From positions 1 through 51,416 of the forward strand of contig JAJDCP010000030.1 of assembly GCA_029260765.1 (NCBI GenBank): a DNA stretch of 51,416 nt, in the 5' to 3' direction. Below the pieces are notes generated by a model that ran no database searches, was not told the origin of the DNA, and saw only the letters and a list, made by a program, of their open reading frames with translations. Made by a program: the position numbers and the translations under genes. Shown here in pieces: positions 25,298 to 34,784 of the stretch; position 1 is the first letter of the stretch, and each line of letters starts with the position of its first letter. The stretch comes from Planctomycetota bacterium (lineage in GTDB: Bacteria; Planctomycetota; J058; JAJDCP01).

Positions 25298-27583
25298 ATG
25301 GCGGGGCTCCACGTTTCCGGCGCACAGCTTGTCGATACCGATGGAAGGCGGGTCAGCCTTCGCGGCGTCAACCTCGGCAACTGGTTCCTGCTCGAGCCCT
25401 GGATGTTGGGGCTGACCCAGAGTGATGGTCCGGACGGCTTCCCCGACCAGGCCAGTCTGCTGCGGCTGCTACGTGAACGCTTCGGCGCGCAGGAAGCGGA
25501 CGAGCTGCTGGAAACCTACCGCGCGTCGTGGATCGGACCCCGCGACCTCGAGATCGTCCGCTCGTTCGGCTTCAACACCGTGCGCGTGCCCTTCCACTAC
25601 AGCCTGCTCGAAGATGACGTGCGGCCGATGGTCCTGCGCGAGGACGCTTTCCGCTGGCTGGACCACGCCGTCACGATGGCGGGGGCGGCGGGCTTGTACG
25701 TGATCCTCGACCTGCACGGTGTGCCGGGTGGACAGAGCCTCGACGCCCCGACGGGAGAAGTCGGCTGCAACCGGCTGTGGACCGATCCCGCCTGCCAGGA
25801 GCGCACGTTCTGGTTGTGGTCGCAGTTGGCCGCCCACTTCTGCGGGCACCCGGCCATCGCCGCCTATGACGTGATCAACGAGCCTTTCTCCGACATGGCA
25901 GCAGACGTGTCCCTGCAGATGAAAGGACTGTTCGCCCACATCTATGACGCGATCCGCGAGCACGATCCGGACACATTGATCTACGCCCCGGGGACACTGC
26001 AAGGCATCGAGCCCTACGGCCCTCCCGCCGCGCAGGGTTGGCGCGGAGTCGGCTTTACCGAGCACACCTACGTCGGCCTGTTCGGCTGGGGCAAGGCATC
26101 GCTGGCCAGCCACGCCCGCGTGCTGGCGCAGTGGGTGCCGGCCCGTGCCCGGCTGCTCGCGCGCTGGAATGTGCCCTTTATGATCGGCGAGTTCAACGTC
26201 GTCCACGACTGCGCCGCCCGTCCCGCCCTGATGCGCAGGTATTTCGATACCTACCATGGCTTCGGCTGGGGGACCGCGGTGTGGTCCTACAAACTGGTCA
26301 AGGCGCAGCCTGGGCTCGATGCCGACAACTGGTATCTGGCCACCAATGACGTCCCCTTCGACCTCAGTGACCTGGACACGGTCGACGCCGCGAGCTTGCG
26401 CGCCCGTCTGCAGTCCCTCGCGACCATGCCTCTGGCGGTCGACGAGGTTCTCCGCAGCGCGCTGAGCGACGACCAGCCTCCGCCGCTGCGCCTGCCCCGC
26501 TTCGGCGTCTGTTTCGAGGCCCCCGAAGAGCGCGTTGGCGGCTGGACCAGCAGCGACATCGGCGAGGCCTCACGGGGAGGCCTGGAGGTTCTCTCAGACG
26601 GCCGCTGGAGGGTGTGGGGCGGCGGCCGCGATATCTGGAACCGGCGGGACAGCTTCCGCTTCATCCATCGCGCGCTGCCCGCTGAGAGCGCCCTGTGGAC
26701 CCGAGTGGATGCGCTGGACGCGACCGACCGCTTCTCGAAGGCAGGCCTGATGCTGCGCGAGAGTGAGGAAGAGGACGCCGCATGCGCGCTGTTGCACGTC
26801 TTCGCTGATGGGCGGGTCGTCTTCGCGGAGCGGCCGGTGCGCATGGCGCCCACGCGCCAGGAGACGCTGGCGATCAGCGGATTCCCGGTCGGCCTGGGCA
26901 TCCAGCTCGAGGCCCGCGGCTGGCGGCTCCATTTCACCGATGCCGCGGGTCGCTGGCGCTCAGAGCTGCGCGAGCCCGCACACTTCAAATCGGCGCTCGT
27001 CGGCGTGGCGGTGGTGGCCCACGATGCGATGGTGCTGTGTCCAGTCTTGCTCGCTGCGCCCCACTTCGCGCCCGAGCCCCCGGCGGCGATTGCGCGCGTT
27101 CCGCTGCACGAGACGCTGTGGGGCCCGGTGCCGGGTCTCGCGGACTGGCCCATTTGGGGCAGCGGGCTGCAGGCCGGACGCGACGGCGGCCTGAGCTATC
27201 GGCACAGCTCGGTCGAACCTGCGCACAGCGCAGGCTGCTGGCTGGACGTGCAGGTGGTTCGCGGGGTGCACTACCTGTTCGAAGTGCTCGCGCGCTTCGA
27301 ACCTGACGAGGAGGAGGGACACCAGCCCGCCGAGGTCGAGTTGCGGTTGGAAACCCAGGGCGGCGCGGGCAGGATGCTGACGATCGCCACGCGCAGCTAC
27401 CCGGTTGCCGAGTGGGTCGACTTCAAGGGCTGGAGCCGCCTGCAGTTGACGTCCGAAGCCGTCGACAGCTCGTTGCGGTTGTTGATCGCCGTCTATCCCC
27501 ACAAAGACGCGCCGAGGATCGGGACCCTGCGTTTTGAGAGAGCGCTGCTCAGGACCTCTACACAGGCGGCCCCCGGTGCTTGA
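25298..27583 (+). CDS. GH5-family glycoside hydrolase with large C-terminal extension
   Basis: 761 residues. Residues 1-390 match the GH5 cellulase/exo-beta-glucanase barrel: RGVNLGNWFLLEPWML near the start, a DLHGVPGGQ strand, the acid/base Glu195 in VINEPF and the nucleophile Glu298 in MIGEFNV. The remaining roughly 370 residues look like two beta-rich domains (for example SALVGVAVVAHDA and LRLLIAVYPH strands), possibly carbohydrate-binding, not identified. There is no signal peptide from ATG 25298, which has GGGAG 7 bases upstream, so it may act in the cytoplasm or be exported by another route. Its 3' end overlaps the convergent GT2 gene by 26 bp. Confidence 0.85.
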   Translation: MAGLHVSGAQLVDTDGRRVSLRGVNLGNWFLLEPWMLGLTQSDGPDGFPDQASLLRLLRERFGAQEADELLETYRASWIGPRDLEIVRSFGFNTVRVPFHYSLLEDDVRPMVLREDAFRWLDHAVTMAGAAGLYVILDLHGVPGGQSLDAPTGEVGCNRLWTDPACQERTFWLWSQLAAHFCGHPAIAAYDVINEPFSDMAADVSLQMKGLFAHIYDAIREHDPDTLIYAPGTLQGIEPYGPPAAQGWRGVGFTEHTYVGLFGWGKASLASHARVLAQWVPARARLLARWNVPFMIGEFNVVHDCAARPALMRRYFDTYHGFGWGTAVWSYKLVKAQPGLDADNWYLATNDVPFDLSDLDTVDAASLRARLQSLATMPLAVDEVLRSALSDDQPPPLRLPRFGVCFEAPEERVGGWTSSDIGEASRGGLEVLSDGRWRVWGGGRDIWNRRDSFRFIHRALPAESALWTRVDALDATDRFSKAGLMLRESEEEDAACALLHVFADGRVVFAERPVRMAPTRQETLAISGFPVGLGIQLEARGWRLHFTDAAGRWRSELREPAHFKSALVGVAVVAHDAMVLCPVLLAAPHFAPEPPAAIARVPLHETLWGPVPGLADWPIWGSGLQAGRDGGLSYRHSSVEPAHSAGCWLDVQVVRGVHYLFEVLARFEPDEEEGHQPAEVELRLETQGGAGRMLTIATRSYPVAEWVDFKGWSRLQLTSEAVDSSLRLLIAVYPHKDAPRIGTLRFERALLRTSTQAAPGA

Positions 27584-28415
27584 GCAAGCCGGTCGTACGT
27601 CCCAACTGGCGCCCCAGCCACCAGGCAAGCTCGCGCCGCCCCTGCTGCTCGCGCAGCTTGCGTGCAAGCCCCCCGACGCGCAGCCAATCTTTGAGGAAGG
27701 ATGACCAGTACACGCTCCGGTCGTCCGACCAGTTCCCGTAGCGCTTGGCGAGAATCACATGGTTCTCGGACCAGCGGGCCGATTGGCGGACCAGGTCGGC
27801 GAAGCTCTGGCGGTTGCGGTAGTGCATCAAGGCCTCTGCAGCGAAATGCAGGGTCTCGCCGTGGACGTGCACCTTGAGACAGAGGTCGGTGTCCTCGAGG
27901 TAGACCAAGCCCGGATCGAAACCGCCCAGCTTCTCGAAGAGGGCCTTGCGGATGCCGATCGTGCCGCCCGCCGCATGGAGACACCACGGGGGGTACCACA
28001 AACGCTGCAGGCCCCATTCCTGAGCCGTCCAATCCAGTCCTGGCGGGTTGAGCTTCTTGCCGTCGGAGCGGCAGGCCACCACGGAATGTTCTTTGAGCGC
28101 CTGGGCCATGCCCGCCAGATAATCCTCGCCGACCACATCGTCCGCGTCGGCGAAAGCGATCCACGCCCCGCTGGCTGCGCGCACTCCACAGTTTTTTGCG
28201 TACCCCGGGCCTCGTTTGCGTGAGGCATCGACCAGCTTCACGCAGGGAAGCCGCTCACGGTAGCGCAGCACGGTCTCCAACGAGCGGTCGGACGAGCCAT
28301 TGTCCGCGAAAACCACCTCCCAGGGACCGTCGTAGACCTGCGAGGCGAGCGCCTCGAGCTGATCGCCCAAATACGCTTCAGCATTCAGGCATGGAATCAC
28401 CACACTCAGCTTCAA
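27558..28415 (-). CDS. family 2 glycosyltransferase
   Basis: 285 residues, GT-A fold. LSVVIPCLNAEAYL opens the protein, DNGSSDRS follows, and the metal/UDP-binding DxD is in FADADD (Asp90, Asp92). A GGTIGIRKALFEKLGGFDP block and a LEDTDLCLKVHVHG (ED motif) complete the family pattern. It transfers a sugar from a nucleotide donor to an unknown acceptor. No transmembrane helix. Convergent with the GH5 gene, with the last 26 bp shared. Start ATG 28415; the upstream 223 bp to the methyltransferase remnant contain no gene I can support. Confidence 0.9.
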   Translation of the reverse strand: MKLSVVIPCLNAEAYLGDQLEALASQVYDGPWEVVFADNGSSDRSLETVLRYRERLPCVKLVDASRKRGPGYAKNCGVRAASGAWIAFADADDVVGEDYLAGMAQALKEHSVVACRSDGKKLNPPGLDWTAQEWGLQRLWYPPWCLHAAGGTIGIRKALFEKLGGFDPGLVYLEDTDLCLKVHVHGETLHFAAEALMHYRNRQSFADLVRQSARWSENHVILAKRYGNWSDDRSVYWSSFLKDWLRVGGLARKLREQQGRRELAWWLGRQLGRTTGLLKHRGPPV

Positions 28416-28638
28416 GGGGCATCCTGGGGCATGCTTGGACCTGCAAAGGGGCAGATATGGTGCACGCTTCGGCTGCGCGGGTCAAGGCGTCGATCACGGC
28501 TCGCCGCTGATGCACGGACTCCAGCAGCGGGCCATGCAACCGACTCAGACATGAGGCCCGCACTCCTCACGGACGGCAGGTGGCATCAGCGCGCCGTGGT
28601 GGGCATACTCTCCTCGAGCCACGGCCGCGGGCGCGAGC

Positions 28639-29424
28639 GTGTCCTTCCCCTACCACGCCCCTTATTGGACGGCGGTTGCCGACTTCCTTGACAGGCATCG
28701 GACGGCCGGAGAGACACTGCTCGGCCCCGCGATCTTCTGGTGGCGGGTCGAGCGCCTGGAGCTGTACTCTGGCACCTACCGCGATCCTGAGCGCGCTTAC
28801 GCCTGGGCGATCATCCACAAGGGGCAGCTGGGAGAGATCGAGCGCGCGGTGCTGCATCGCCTGTTGCGCGAGCTGCGGCCCGTCTTTGCCAACGAGGTCT
28901 TCGTCGTGTTGAGCGCGCGGAAGCTGCCTTGGATCGCCGAGCACGATGTGCATGTGCAGGCCCTGCGGCAGCAGGTCGCGCGTTACGACCGCCTCGAGAT
29001 CGCTCCGCAACCTCCGCCTGCCGCGGAAGGGGTTCCAGAACAACCCGTGGACGTGCTGCCCGAGCCCGGAGCCATCTTCAAGTTCGAGGGCCTCGATCAA
29101 GCCGAGCTGCGGCGCGCCATGGATCAATTCTGGCTCGCGGGCGGCTACGAATATCGCACCCTGCGCGACAAGACCTACTACGCCGAGACCGACCACCACA
29201 CACGCGCTTTCCTGCCCTCAGGCTCCGCGCTCTCCCGTTTGTCTCTGCTCGATATCGGTTGTGGCGACGGACGCCTGGCTGCCCTGCTGGGGTCGGACTG
29301 CGGGCGCTTTGTCGGCATCGATCTGTCTCGCGTGGCGGTGGAGCGAGCGCGCAGACTTCCGCTTCAGGTCGCCGACGATGACGAGCGAGGCGGTGATCAA
29401 GCCAGCCGTCCCCGGCTCCGCTAA
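28639..29424 (+). pseudogene. class I SAM-dependent methyltransferase, truncated after motif I
   Basis: 261 residues. The N-terminal part (to about 190) is a helical domain not recognised; then LLDIGCGDGRLAALLG (motif I) and GIDLSRVAVERAR (motif II) start a Rossmann methyltransferase domain. After about residue 242 the sequence turns into low-complexity residues (DDDERGGDQ) and stops at 29424, so motifs IV-VI and most of the catalytic domain are missing. It may be a deletion-truncated pseudogene; an assembly error or frameshift is also possible. The start is GTG 28639 with a weak ribosome site. Confidence 0.6.
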
Positions 29425-29515
29425 GCCAGCGCTCCCTGGCAGGGGTCGGGTCCGCGTCCGGACCGCTCCGCGCCGGTCGGTTACCCTATACATGGGATAG
29501 CGAGGGTGCGAAAAG

Positions 29516-31357
29516 ATGCGGCGAGACACGTGCGCGGGATTGGTGGTCGGCGGGTTGCTCGCGGTGGGGGTGTTCCTCGCCGCTCGTTGGGTGCAGCCTG
29601 CGCCCCCACGGCGCCGGGAGCCGCGCGCACCCGCCGCCGTGGGCGCACAGCCTGCTCCGGTCGTTCCCGCGCCGAAGCTGGCGTCCCCCGAAGCCGCGGA
29701 GTCGAGGGTCGAGCAGCCCGCGTCCGGCTTCGGGCCGACGATAGCGGGCCGGGCGGATTCCTCCAGTCTCGACCTGGCTCACGCCGCGCCGGCTGCGGAC
29801 ACGGCGGGCGCGAGCATCGCCGGGAGCGTGGTCGACGCGCTCGGGGCGCGCCTCGCCGATGCCTCCGTGGCTTTGGCGTTCGCTCTGAACGACTGGAAAT
29901 ACGAGCGCGTCGACTCGGCCGGCCGCTTCCGGTGGACCGGCCTTGCACCGGGAAACTACCGTCTGACCGCCATCGCGGAGGGCTTCCTCGAGCCTGAGGT
30001 GCACGCCTTACGGCTGCTGGCCGGAGAGCAGATCGAAGGTATCGAGCTGCGGATGACGGCGGGCATCCTCCTGCCGGGACGGGTGTTCCTGGTGGAGGAT
30101 GGCAGCCCGGTGGAAGGCGCGAAGGTCACCGCGACCCTCCTGTCGGTCCTTCCGGGGCCCGTCTTCCATCAGCGGGGTCGCTGGGCCCGGAGCGGAGCCG
30201 ACGGACGCTTCATGCTCCCCGCCCTGGTCCCGGGACTTTGGAGCATCTTCACGTCCCGGACGGACGCGACCTTGACGCATCGCTTGGAGGTCGTCGTCAC
30301 CGGTGAAGACGCTCCTCTCGAGATGGGGCTCGAGCGGGGGGCGACACTCGCGGGGGACCTTATCGGCAGCGACGGGGCGGCCCCCGCGAGAGGCCTGGTC
30401 GCGGTGTGGCGCAACGGGAGGTTGATCGCCCGTGACCAGACGGTTGAAAACGGGCACTTCCGCACCAGAACCTTCGCCCCCGGACCCGACTCGCTCCTGG
30501 TCTTCGCCCGTAACCGTGACAGGAGCGAGTTCTCGGCTCGCTCTATCGCCCCGATCGAGGTGCCGGGCGTGCATCGCCACACGGTGCATCTGCTGCCCGG
30601 GTCGAGCGTGGCGGGGCACGTACTCGACGAGCACGGGCGCCCCGTGGCGGGAGCGCTGGTGGTCGCACGTTGGGAGGCCGACGGCAGTCATTTCGAGCGC
30701 AGCGACGTCAACGGCAGCTTCGCCTTCCGCGGCGTGCTCCCGCCCGGCGCGGTCGGGCTGTCTGTCGCCGCACCGAGGGTCGGGGCAGAGACCGACTCCG
30801 TGGTCGTGCGGCTCGATCCCGGCGTCGAGCACGACGGCATCGTGTTGCACGCCCACACGCCGACCTCGATCCGCGTGACCTTGACGCGCTGCCCTGTGGG
30901 CAGGGCACTGCGCACAATGGCGGCGTCCGAAGGGGGCGTCCACTCGTCGTGGTCCCTCAGGTGGTCCGAGGGGGAGACCATCACGGCGCAGTACAGCGGC
31001 GCGTACGACGGACGCAGCGTGTTCGTGGCGGAATCGGGGGACCGCGTCCTTCGTGCGGCATTCGAGGCGTCGCTCGGTGAGGAGTTGCACCTCGAGTTTG
31101 CATTCGAAGACGCCACGACTGTCGAAGGGAAGGTCGCGTTCACGTCCATCGTCCCCAGCAACGTGACCGTGATCGACACCGAATTCGGGTTCGTCTATTC
31201 CCGGGCGAGGCCCGCGCGCGACGGCAGCTTCCGGCTGGCTCTCGCCCCCGGCTCCTACATCCTCCAGGCCCACCGGTCGCGGTACCACGGCCCGCCGCTC
31301 GCGTTGACCGTCCCTGCCGACACGGATCGGGTTGCGGTCGAGCTCGCGTTCCCGTAG
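29516..31357 (+). CDS. membrane-anchored protein with several carboxypeptidase-regulatory-like (Ig-like) domains
   Basis: 613 residues. Residues 7-24 are an uncleaved-looking signal anchor followed by a Pro/Ala-rich spacer to about 95. The rest consists of repeated beta-sandwich modules of the CarboxypepD_reg type: IAGSVVDALGARLADASV...GRFRWTGLAPGNYRLTA, VAGHVLDEHGRPVAGALV...GSFAFRGVLPPG, and a final VEGKVAF...GSFRLALAPGSYIL. Such proteins are common in Planctomycetota and Myxococcota and probably act on the cell surface or in the periplasm, but have no known activity. The start ATG 29516 has AGG about 9 bases upstream. It follows the truncated methyltransferase by 91 bp. Confidence 0.8.
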   Translation: MRRDTCAGLVVGGLLAVGVFLAARWVQPAPPRRREPRAPAAVGAQPAPVVPAPKLASPEAAESRVEQPASGFGPTIAGRADSSSLDLAHAAPAADTAGASIAGSVVDALGARLADASVALAFALNDWKYERVDSAGRFRWTGLAPGNYRLTAIAEGFLEPEVHALRLLAGEQIEGIELRMTAGILLPGRVFLVEDGSPVEGAKVTATLLSVLPGPVFHQRGRWARSGADGRFMLPALVPGLWSIFTSRTDATLTHRLEVVVTGEDAPLEMGLERGATLAGDLIGSDGAAPARGLVAVWRNGRLIARDQTVENGHFRTRTFAPGPDSLLVFARNRDRSEFSARSIAPIEVPGVHRHTVHLLPGSSVAGHVLDEHGRPVAGALVVARWEADGSHFERSDVNGSFAFRGVLPPGAVGLSVAAPRVGAETDSVVVRLDPGVEHDGIVLHAHTPTSIRVTLTRCPVGRALRTMAASEGGVHSSWSLRWSEGETITAQYSGAYDGRSVFVAESGDRVLRAAFEASLGEELHLEFAFEDATTVEGKVAFTSIVPSNVTVIDTEFGFVYSRARPARDGSFRLALAPGSYILQAHRSRYHGPPLALTVPADTDRVAVELAFP

Positions 31358-32049
31358 AGCCCCGACATCGTCGTCGAGGAGCCGGACAATGTCGAAGTGA
31401 CGGACACAGGGGACGAGGCGGAAACAGGGGACGAGGCGGACGCACACACCGGGGACACGTCGGTGCCGAGACGCGCCGGCTACGCGAGCCCCCGATAAGC
31501 CGCCACGACCTGCTCGAGGTGCGTGAGGGCTTCGCCGGCTGTCTGGGAGGCCGGCAGCCCGCTGCCGGCAGAGGAAGGCGTCGGCCTGCACCAGGGCGCG
31601 GAAGGGCGCGACCAACGCCGCATCGAGCAGCGCCGCCGTCGCCGGCTTGGATGCGCGGAAAACGAGCCTCGAGCAATGGAACAAGGGCGTCCCCCATCGC
31701 CACCGTACGGAGCTGAGCGCGGCGGAGTGTGCGCTCTTCGACCAGGCCTTCGCGGAGTTCTACCGCGACTTCCCGGCGTGCCGGCCGGACTGAGCGGGCG
31801 CGGCAGCCCTCCGCCGGCTGTGCCCGCAGTGTTGGATGCGCGAGCTGTTGGGGCGGAAGACGACACTGAGGAGTGCAGGCAAGAGGGGGAGATCAGCACG
31901 CCACGATTGTTCTTGGCGAGGCTCCCTACGCCCCGCTCCTGTCCGGGAGCCCGGTTGAGCAGCGTCCCGACCAGCTGACCTCTCCGTTCCACGGCCGGCC
32001 CGGCGGACAGGGTCGGCCCCGAGATGGTAGAATTTCCCGCGATTGCGCA
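31358..32049. other. gene-poor region with small coding remnants
   Basis: About 690 bp. A plus-strand frame (about 31618-31794) reads LDARKTSLEQWNKGVPHRH...FDQAFAEFYRDFP then a stop, protein-like but without a start or a clear family; it might be the tail of a sulfotransferase-like gene. A minus-strand frame around 31483-31684 also looks locally coding (ALVQADAFLCRQRAAGLP) but shifts frame. I support no intact gene here. Confidence 0.4.
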
Positions 32050-32416
32050 ATGCATGGATCCGAGACAGGACACAAGGGGGCACCCACGGCGCACAAAGTC
32101 CAGCTCACCACGCTGATTCGCCTCGCAACCGGCCCCGCCGGCATGGCGCAGAACGGCATCAAGCACGATGGCTCCCACATCAACAACGACGGGTTCGCCC
32201 TGGACTTGGACAACGACGGCGGCATGATGGGCGGTGGGCAGCCGACCAGCTTCGACAACTTGTTCGGCTAGAGCCTGCTCACCGACGGCCCGGCAGGCCT
32301 GGGTCTCGACCCCAACATCGACGCCGATTTCCGGGCGACGGGCTCGATCGGGCAGAATGGCAACTACAGCAACCTCGGGTTGGCCGTGCTGCACGTCGGC
32401 GTGGCCGACACCAGGT
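32050..32416 (+). pseudogene. remnant of an Asp/Gly-rich secreted-type protein interrupted by an amber stop
   Basis: The frame from ATG 32050 reads through QNGIKHDGSHINNDGFALDLD and FDNLFG, meets TAG at 32269-32271, and continues in the same frame with SLLTDGPAGLGLDPNIDADF and NLGLAVLHVGVADT before similarity fades near 32410. The composition (Asp, Asn, Gly repeats) is even across the stop, so a single CAG to TAG change may have broken it. Family not recognised. Confidence 0.45.
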
Positions 32417-32446
32417 CATGGGCGCTGCGCAACGCCAGCGACGACG

Positions 32447-32872
32447 ACCGCGGACGGGCCTCGCCGACGAGGTCCCGCGCTGTCCGGAGGCCGAAGCGAA
32501 GTACACGCGGCGCATAGCGAGGCTGCGCGAAAGGCACGAAGACGGAGAGCTCGAGTTCAACTGGCGGAGGTACTGGAACTTCCCCGGCGAGCTGCCCCCG
32601 GACATGAAGGCCCGGGCCAAGGGCGTCGACACGGTCGGGAGCATCGCCCGCGCGGACGACGGCAGCTTCGCGGCCGCCGTGTCGACGGGCGGAGCCTCGG
32701 TGAAGCTGGACGGCCGGGTCGGCGACGTGCCGATCGTCTGCGCCGGCCTGTACGCGGGCTCCGCCGGCGCCGCCTTCCCCGACCCCAGCTCCCTGGGGGT
32801 GATCGCCGTCGACGGTGCGGGCTGGGCGGTCCCCTGCAACCGGCGCGTGTCCTATGGCCTGGCGCGGAGTGA
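32447..32872 (+). pseudogene. broken plant-type asparaginase / isoaspartyl peptidase (Ntn hydrolase)
   Basis: The frame reads KGVDTVGSIARADDGSFAAAVSTGGASVKLDGRVGDVPIVCAG, the diagnostic junction of the family in which the Thr of DTVG (Thr codon at 32631) is the N-terminal nucleophile exposed by autocleavage. After AGLYAGSAG the sequence jumps to LGVIAVDGAGWAVPCNRR, which matches the very end of the enzyme, so a large internal deletion has removed most of the beta subunit. The alpha subunit is also mostly missing, with only a short segment upstream (GELEFNWRRYWNFPGE). No plausible start codon. Confidence 0.7.
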
Positions 32873-33171
32873 GCGCGCCGCCCAGGGCCGCTCGCGGGCG
32901 GGATGGCGTGGCTCCTGCTGCTCGGCCTCGCTAGCGCGCAGGGGCGCTCGCTGCAGGTGCCCGTTGCGGACCCGGCGACGCTGCGGGACCGCTCCGTGCG
33001 TGGCCTCGTCGGGCGTTGCTGGACTTGAGGCAACCTGGGCCTTTGGCAGGATCTGGCGGCTTGCGGCAGGATGGGCCCCGGTAGGCTTCGTCCAGGCCGG
33101 TTTGGGGGCAGTGTTGCTGTGGCGCGAGGTGGGTGGAGGCGGCGATCGCGAAAGGAGACGCCCTCCTACTA
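32873..33171. other. intergenic stretch with one signal-peptide-like short frame
   Basis: About 300 bp. A 41-codon frame at 32903-33028 starts MAWLLLLGLASAQGRS, like a cleaved signal peptide, and stops at 33028. It may be the beginning of a lost secreted protein. I see no other gene. Confidence 0.3.
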
Positions 33172-33735
33172 TCAGTCGAAGTGCAGCGTGACCGTCGCAG
33201 TCCTGGAGAGTTGATAAACACGCCAGGTGAAGCTGGACACCAGCTCCATCATGCCCAGGCTGCGTTGCAGGTCTTCTGCGTCCGGCGGGGTCTCCCCCAA
33301 CTCTTGAAGAAGCGATGCGACCCGCAGATCTGCGTCTTCGAGATCGACCTGACAGATCTCGCTCGGGATCAACTCGTCTTCCCGCGATTCGTGAAGGTCC
33401 TGGAGTGTCAGCCCGATGAGTCTCCAGATCGGCACCCCAAACATGCGGTCTTCAGTATCTGGAACGTCACCGTCGCCGCTCCGCGCGTCGTCGCGGTCGA
33501 CGTATTGCCGCACGGCCTTGATCCAGGCCACCGCAGTCAGGAATGCCTCACGCGCCACCTCGTGGGGAACGGGCTGACTGATGCCCTGACCCGACCAGGA
33601 GCCCGTGTTCGTGGACCCGAACACCGCGTAGAGATCGAACCCCGTGTTCTCCATCGCCGCAAGGGTCCGCCAGCTTGTGCCACCACTCAAGATCGTGCCG
33701 CCCCCCGCCCACGAGGCCTGGATGTAGTGAGACAT
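33172..33735 (-). CDS. hypothetical protein
   Basis: 187 residues, no family recognised. The N-terminal part is Gly/Ser/Thr-rich (WAGGGTILSGGTSWRTLAAM...FGSTNTGSWSGQG), and the rest is acidic and helical. No signal peptide or membrane segment. The ATG at 33735 is chosen because a strong GAGGAGG lies 6 bases upstream; the frame continues to 33876 without similarity. The same style of leader (GGAGGC-GAC-ATG) precedes the secreted protein gene starting at 36389, which may mean shared regulation. Confidence 0.65.
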   Translation of the reverse strand: MSHYIQASWAGGGTILSGGTSWRTLAAMENTGFDLYAVFGSTNTGSWSGQGISQPVPHEVAREAFLTAVAWIKAVRQYVDRDDARSGDGDVPDTEDRMFGVPIWRLIGLTLQDLHESREDELIPSEICQVDLEDADLRVASLLQELGETPPDAEDLQRSLGMMELVSSFTWRVYQLSRTATVTLHFD

Positions 33736-33907
33736 GTCCGCCTCCTCTGTGACTCTGTTCCCCGGTGACCTTCCCCTCAGCTGTGTCTCCGGCGGGCCGA
33801 ACGGATGCAAATTCACCGACGACCTGGCACGGTTCATCCAGTCTGCATCCATCCTGGCCCGCGCGGGCACACTCACCGGAAGGATGCAGAGATCGAGACG
33901 CCTGTTG

Positions 33908-34747
33908 TCAGGGCTTCTTCACGATCTGGATGAGAGCCTGGATACGGTCGAATTCGTCCCGGGCAAGCTTGATGCCGAGCCTGGTGTCCGCGTTCTCGAC
34001 CACGACCTGCAGCGTCTCCGACACGGCGGTGACCAGGAGGTGGGCGAGATCCGGGTTGAGGGTGGCCTGCACCCCGAGGTTGGCAATCCCCAGCCAGGTC
34101 CGGATCGAGCGTACCTGCTCGGAGCTGAGCTCCCCGTCCTCGAACAGGACGTCGGCCGTGTGTTGCAAGGCGACGCTCAAGAAGTCTGCGGCATGGCCAG
34201 CGCCCCGCACCACGCAGGCCGATTGCAGGCCGGGAGTGAAGCAGACCAGCGCGGTCGTGCTGCCTGCGAGAGCGTTCTGGGCGGCCCAGTCCTTCCACAT
34301 CCTGGCGACGCCTGTCGCAAAACGTTCAGCCGTGAGCCCTGCTAGAAACCGTGCCAGGCAGCCCTCCGTGTCGGGCTCGAGGGGGCGCTGCGCGCAGACC
34401 TTGAGGACGTAGCCCTCCTCGTGGGGAAGCAGCAACAGGGTCGTCGCTGACCACTCGTTGCCGTCGTCGAGAGAGACGGTGACGGCGCAGGGGCCTGGGA
34501 CTCGGCCGAGTTCGATGACCTGGTTCGCGGCGACCCGCAGGCTCTGGCGAGTCAGGCCGTTCTCCACGCCCACCTCGGTCGAATCTGCTAAAACCAGACC
34601 CTCGATCCGTGCCCCCTCCTGGAGAACCGCGTCCTCCTGCGTGAGGATCAGGACTGGTCCATCGGCGCACACAGGAAGGCAGCTGAAGAGCATCACCAGG
34701 AGGAGGCCGAGCGTGCGCACCGGGCGGCTGTGGAGAAGGAACGGCAC
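33908..34747 (-). CDS. predicted secreted protein of unknown function
   Basis: 279 residues from GTG 34747. The N terminus (VPFLLHSRPVRTLGLLLVMLFSCLPVCADG) is a good Sec signal peptide with cleavage after about CADG. The mature protein starts with beta-rich segments (LILTQEDAVLQEGARIEGLVLAD) and ends in an amphipathic helical half (ATLNPDLAHLLVTAVSETLQVVVENADTR in part). No family was recognised. GTG 34747 is preferred over ATG 34768 because GGAG is 8 bases upstream of it. It is 37 bp downstream of the next secreted-protein gene on the same strand, probably one operon. Confidence 0.65.
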   Translation of the reverse strand: MPFLLHSRPVRTLGLLLVMLFSCLPVCADGPVLILTQEDAVLQEGARIEGLVLADSTEVGVENGLTRQSLRVAANQVIELGRVPGPCAVTVSLDDGNEWSATTLLLLPHEEGYVLKVCAQRPLEPDTEGCLARFLAGLTAERFATGVARMWKDWAAQNALAGSTTALVCFTPGLQSACVVRGAGHAADFLSVALQHTADVLFEDGELSSEQVRSIRTWLGIANLGVQATLNPDLAHLLVTAVSETLQVVVENADTRLGIKLARDEFDRIQALIQIVKKP

Positions 34748-34784
34748 GATTCGAGCTCCTTGAGTCATGGCCAGCAGCTCTCGG

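Noticed and set aside
30008..31684. 558-codon minus-strand frame opposite the regulatory-like surface protein
   Set aside because: Shadow frame; the plus strand carries clear repeated beta-sandwich motifs.
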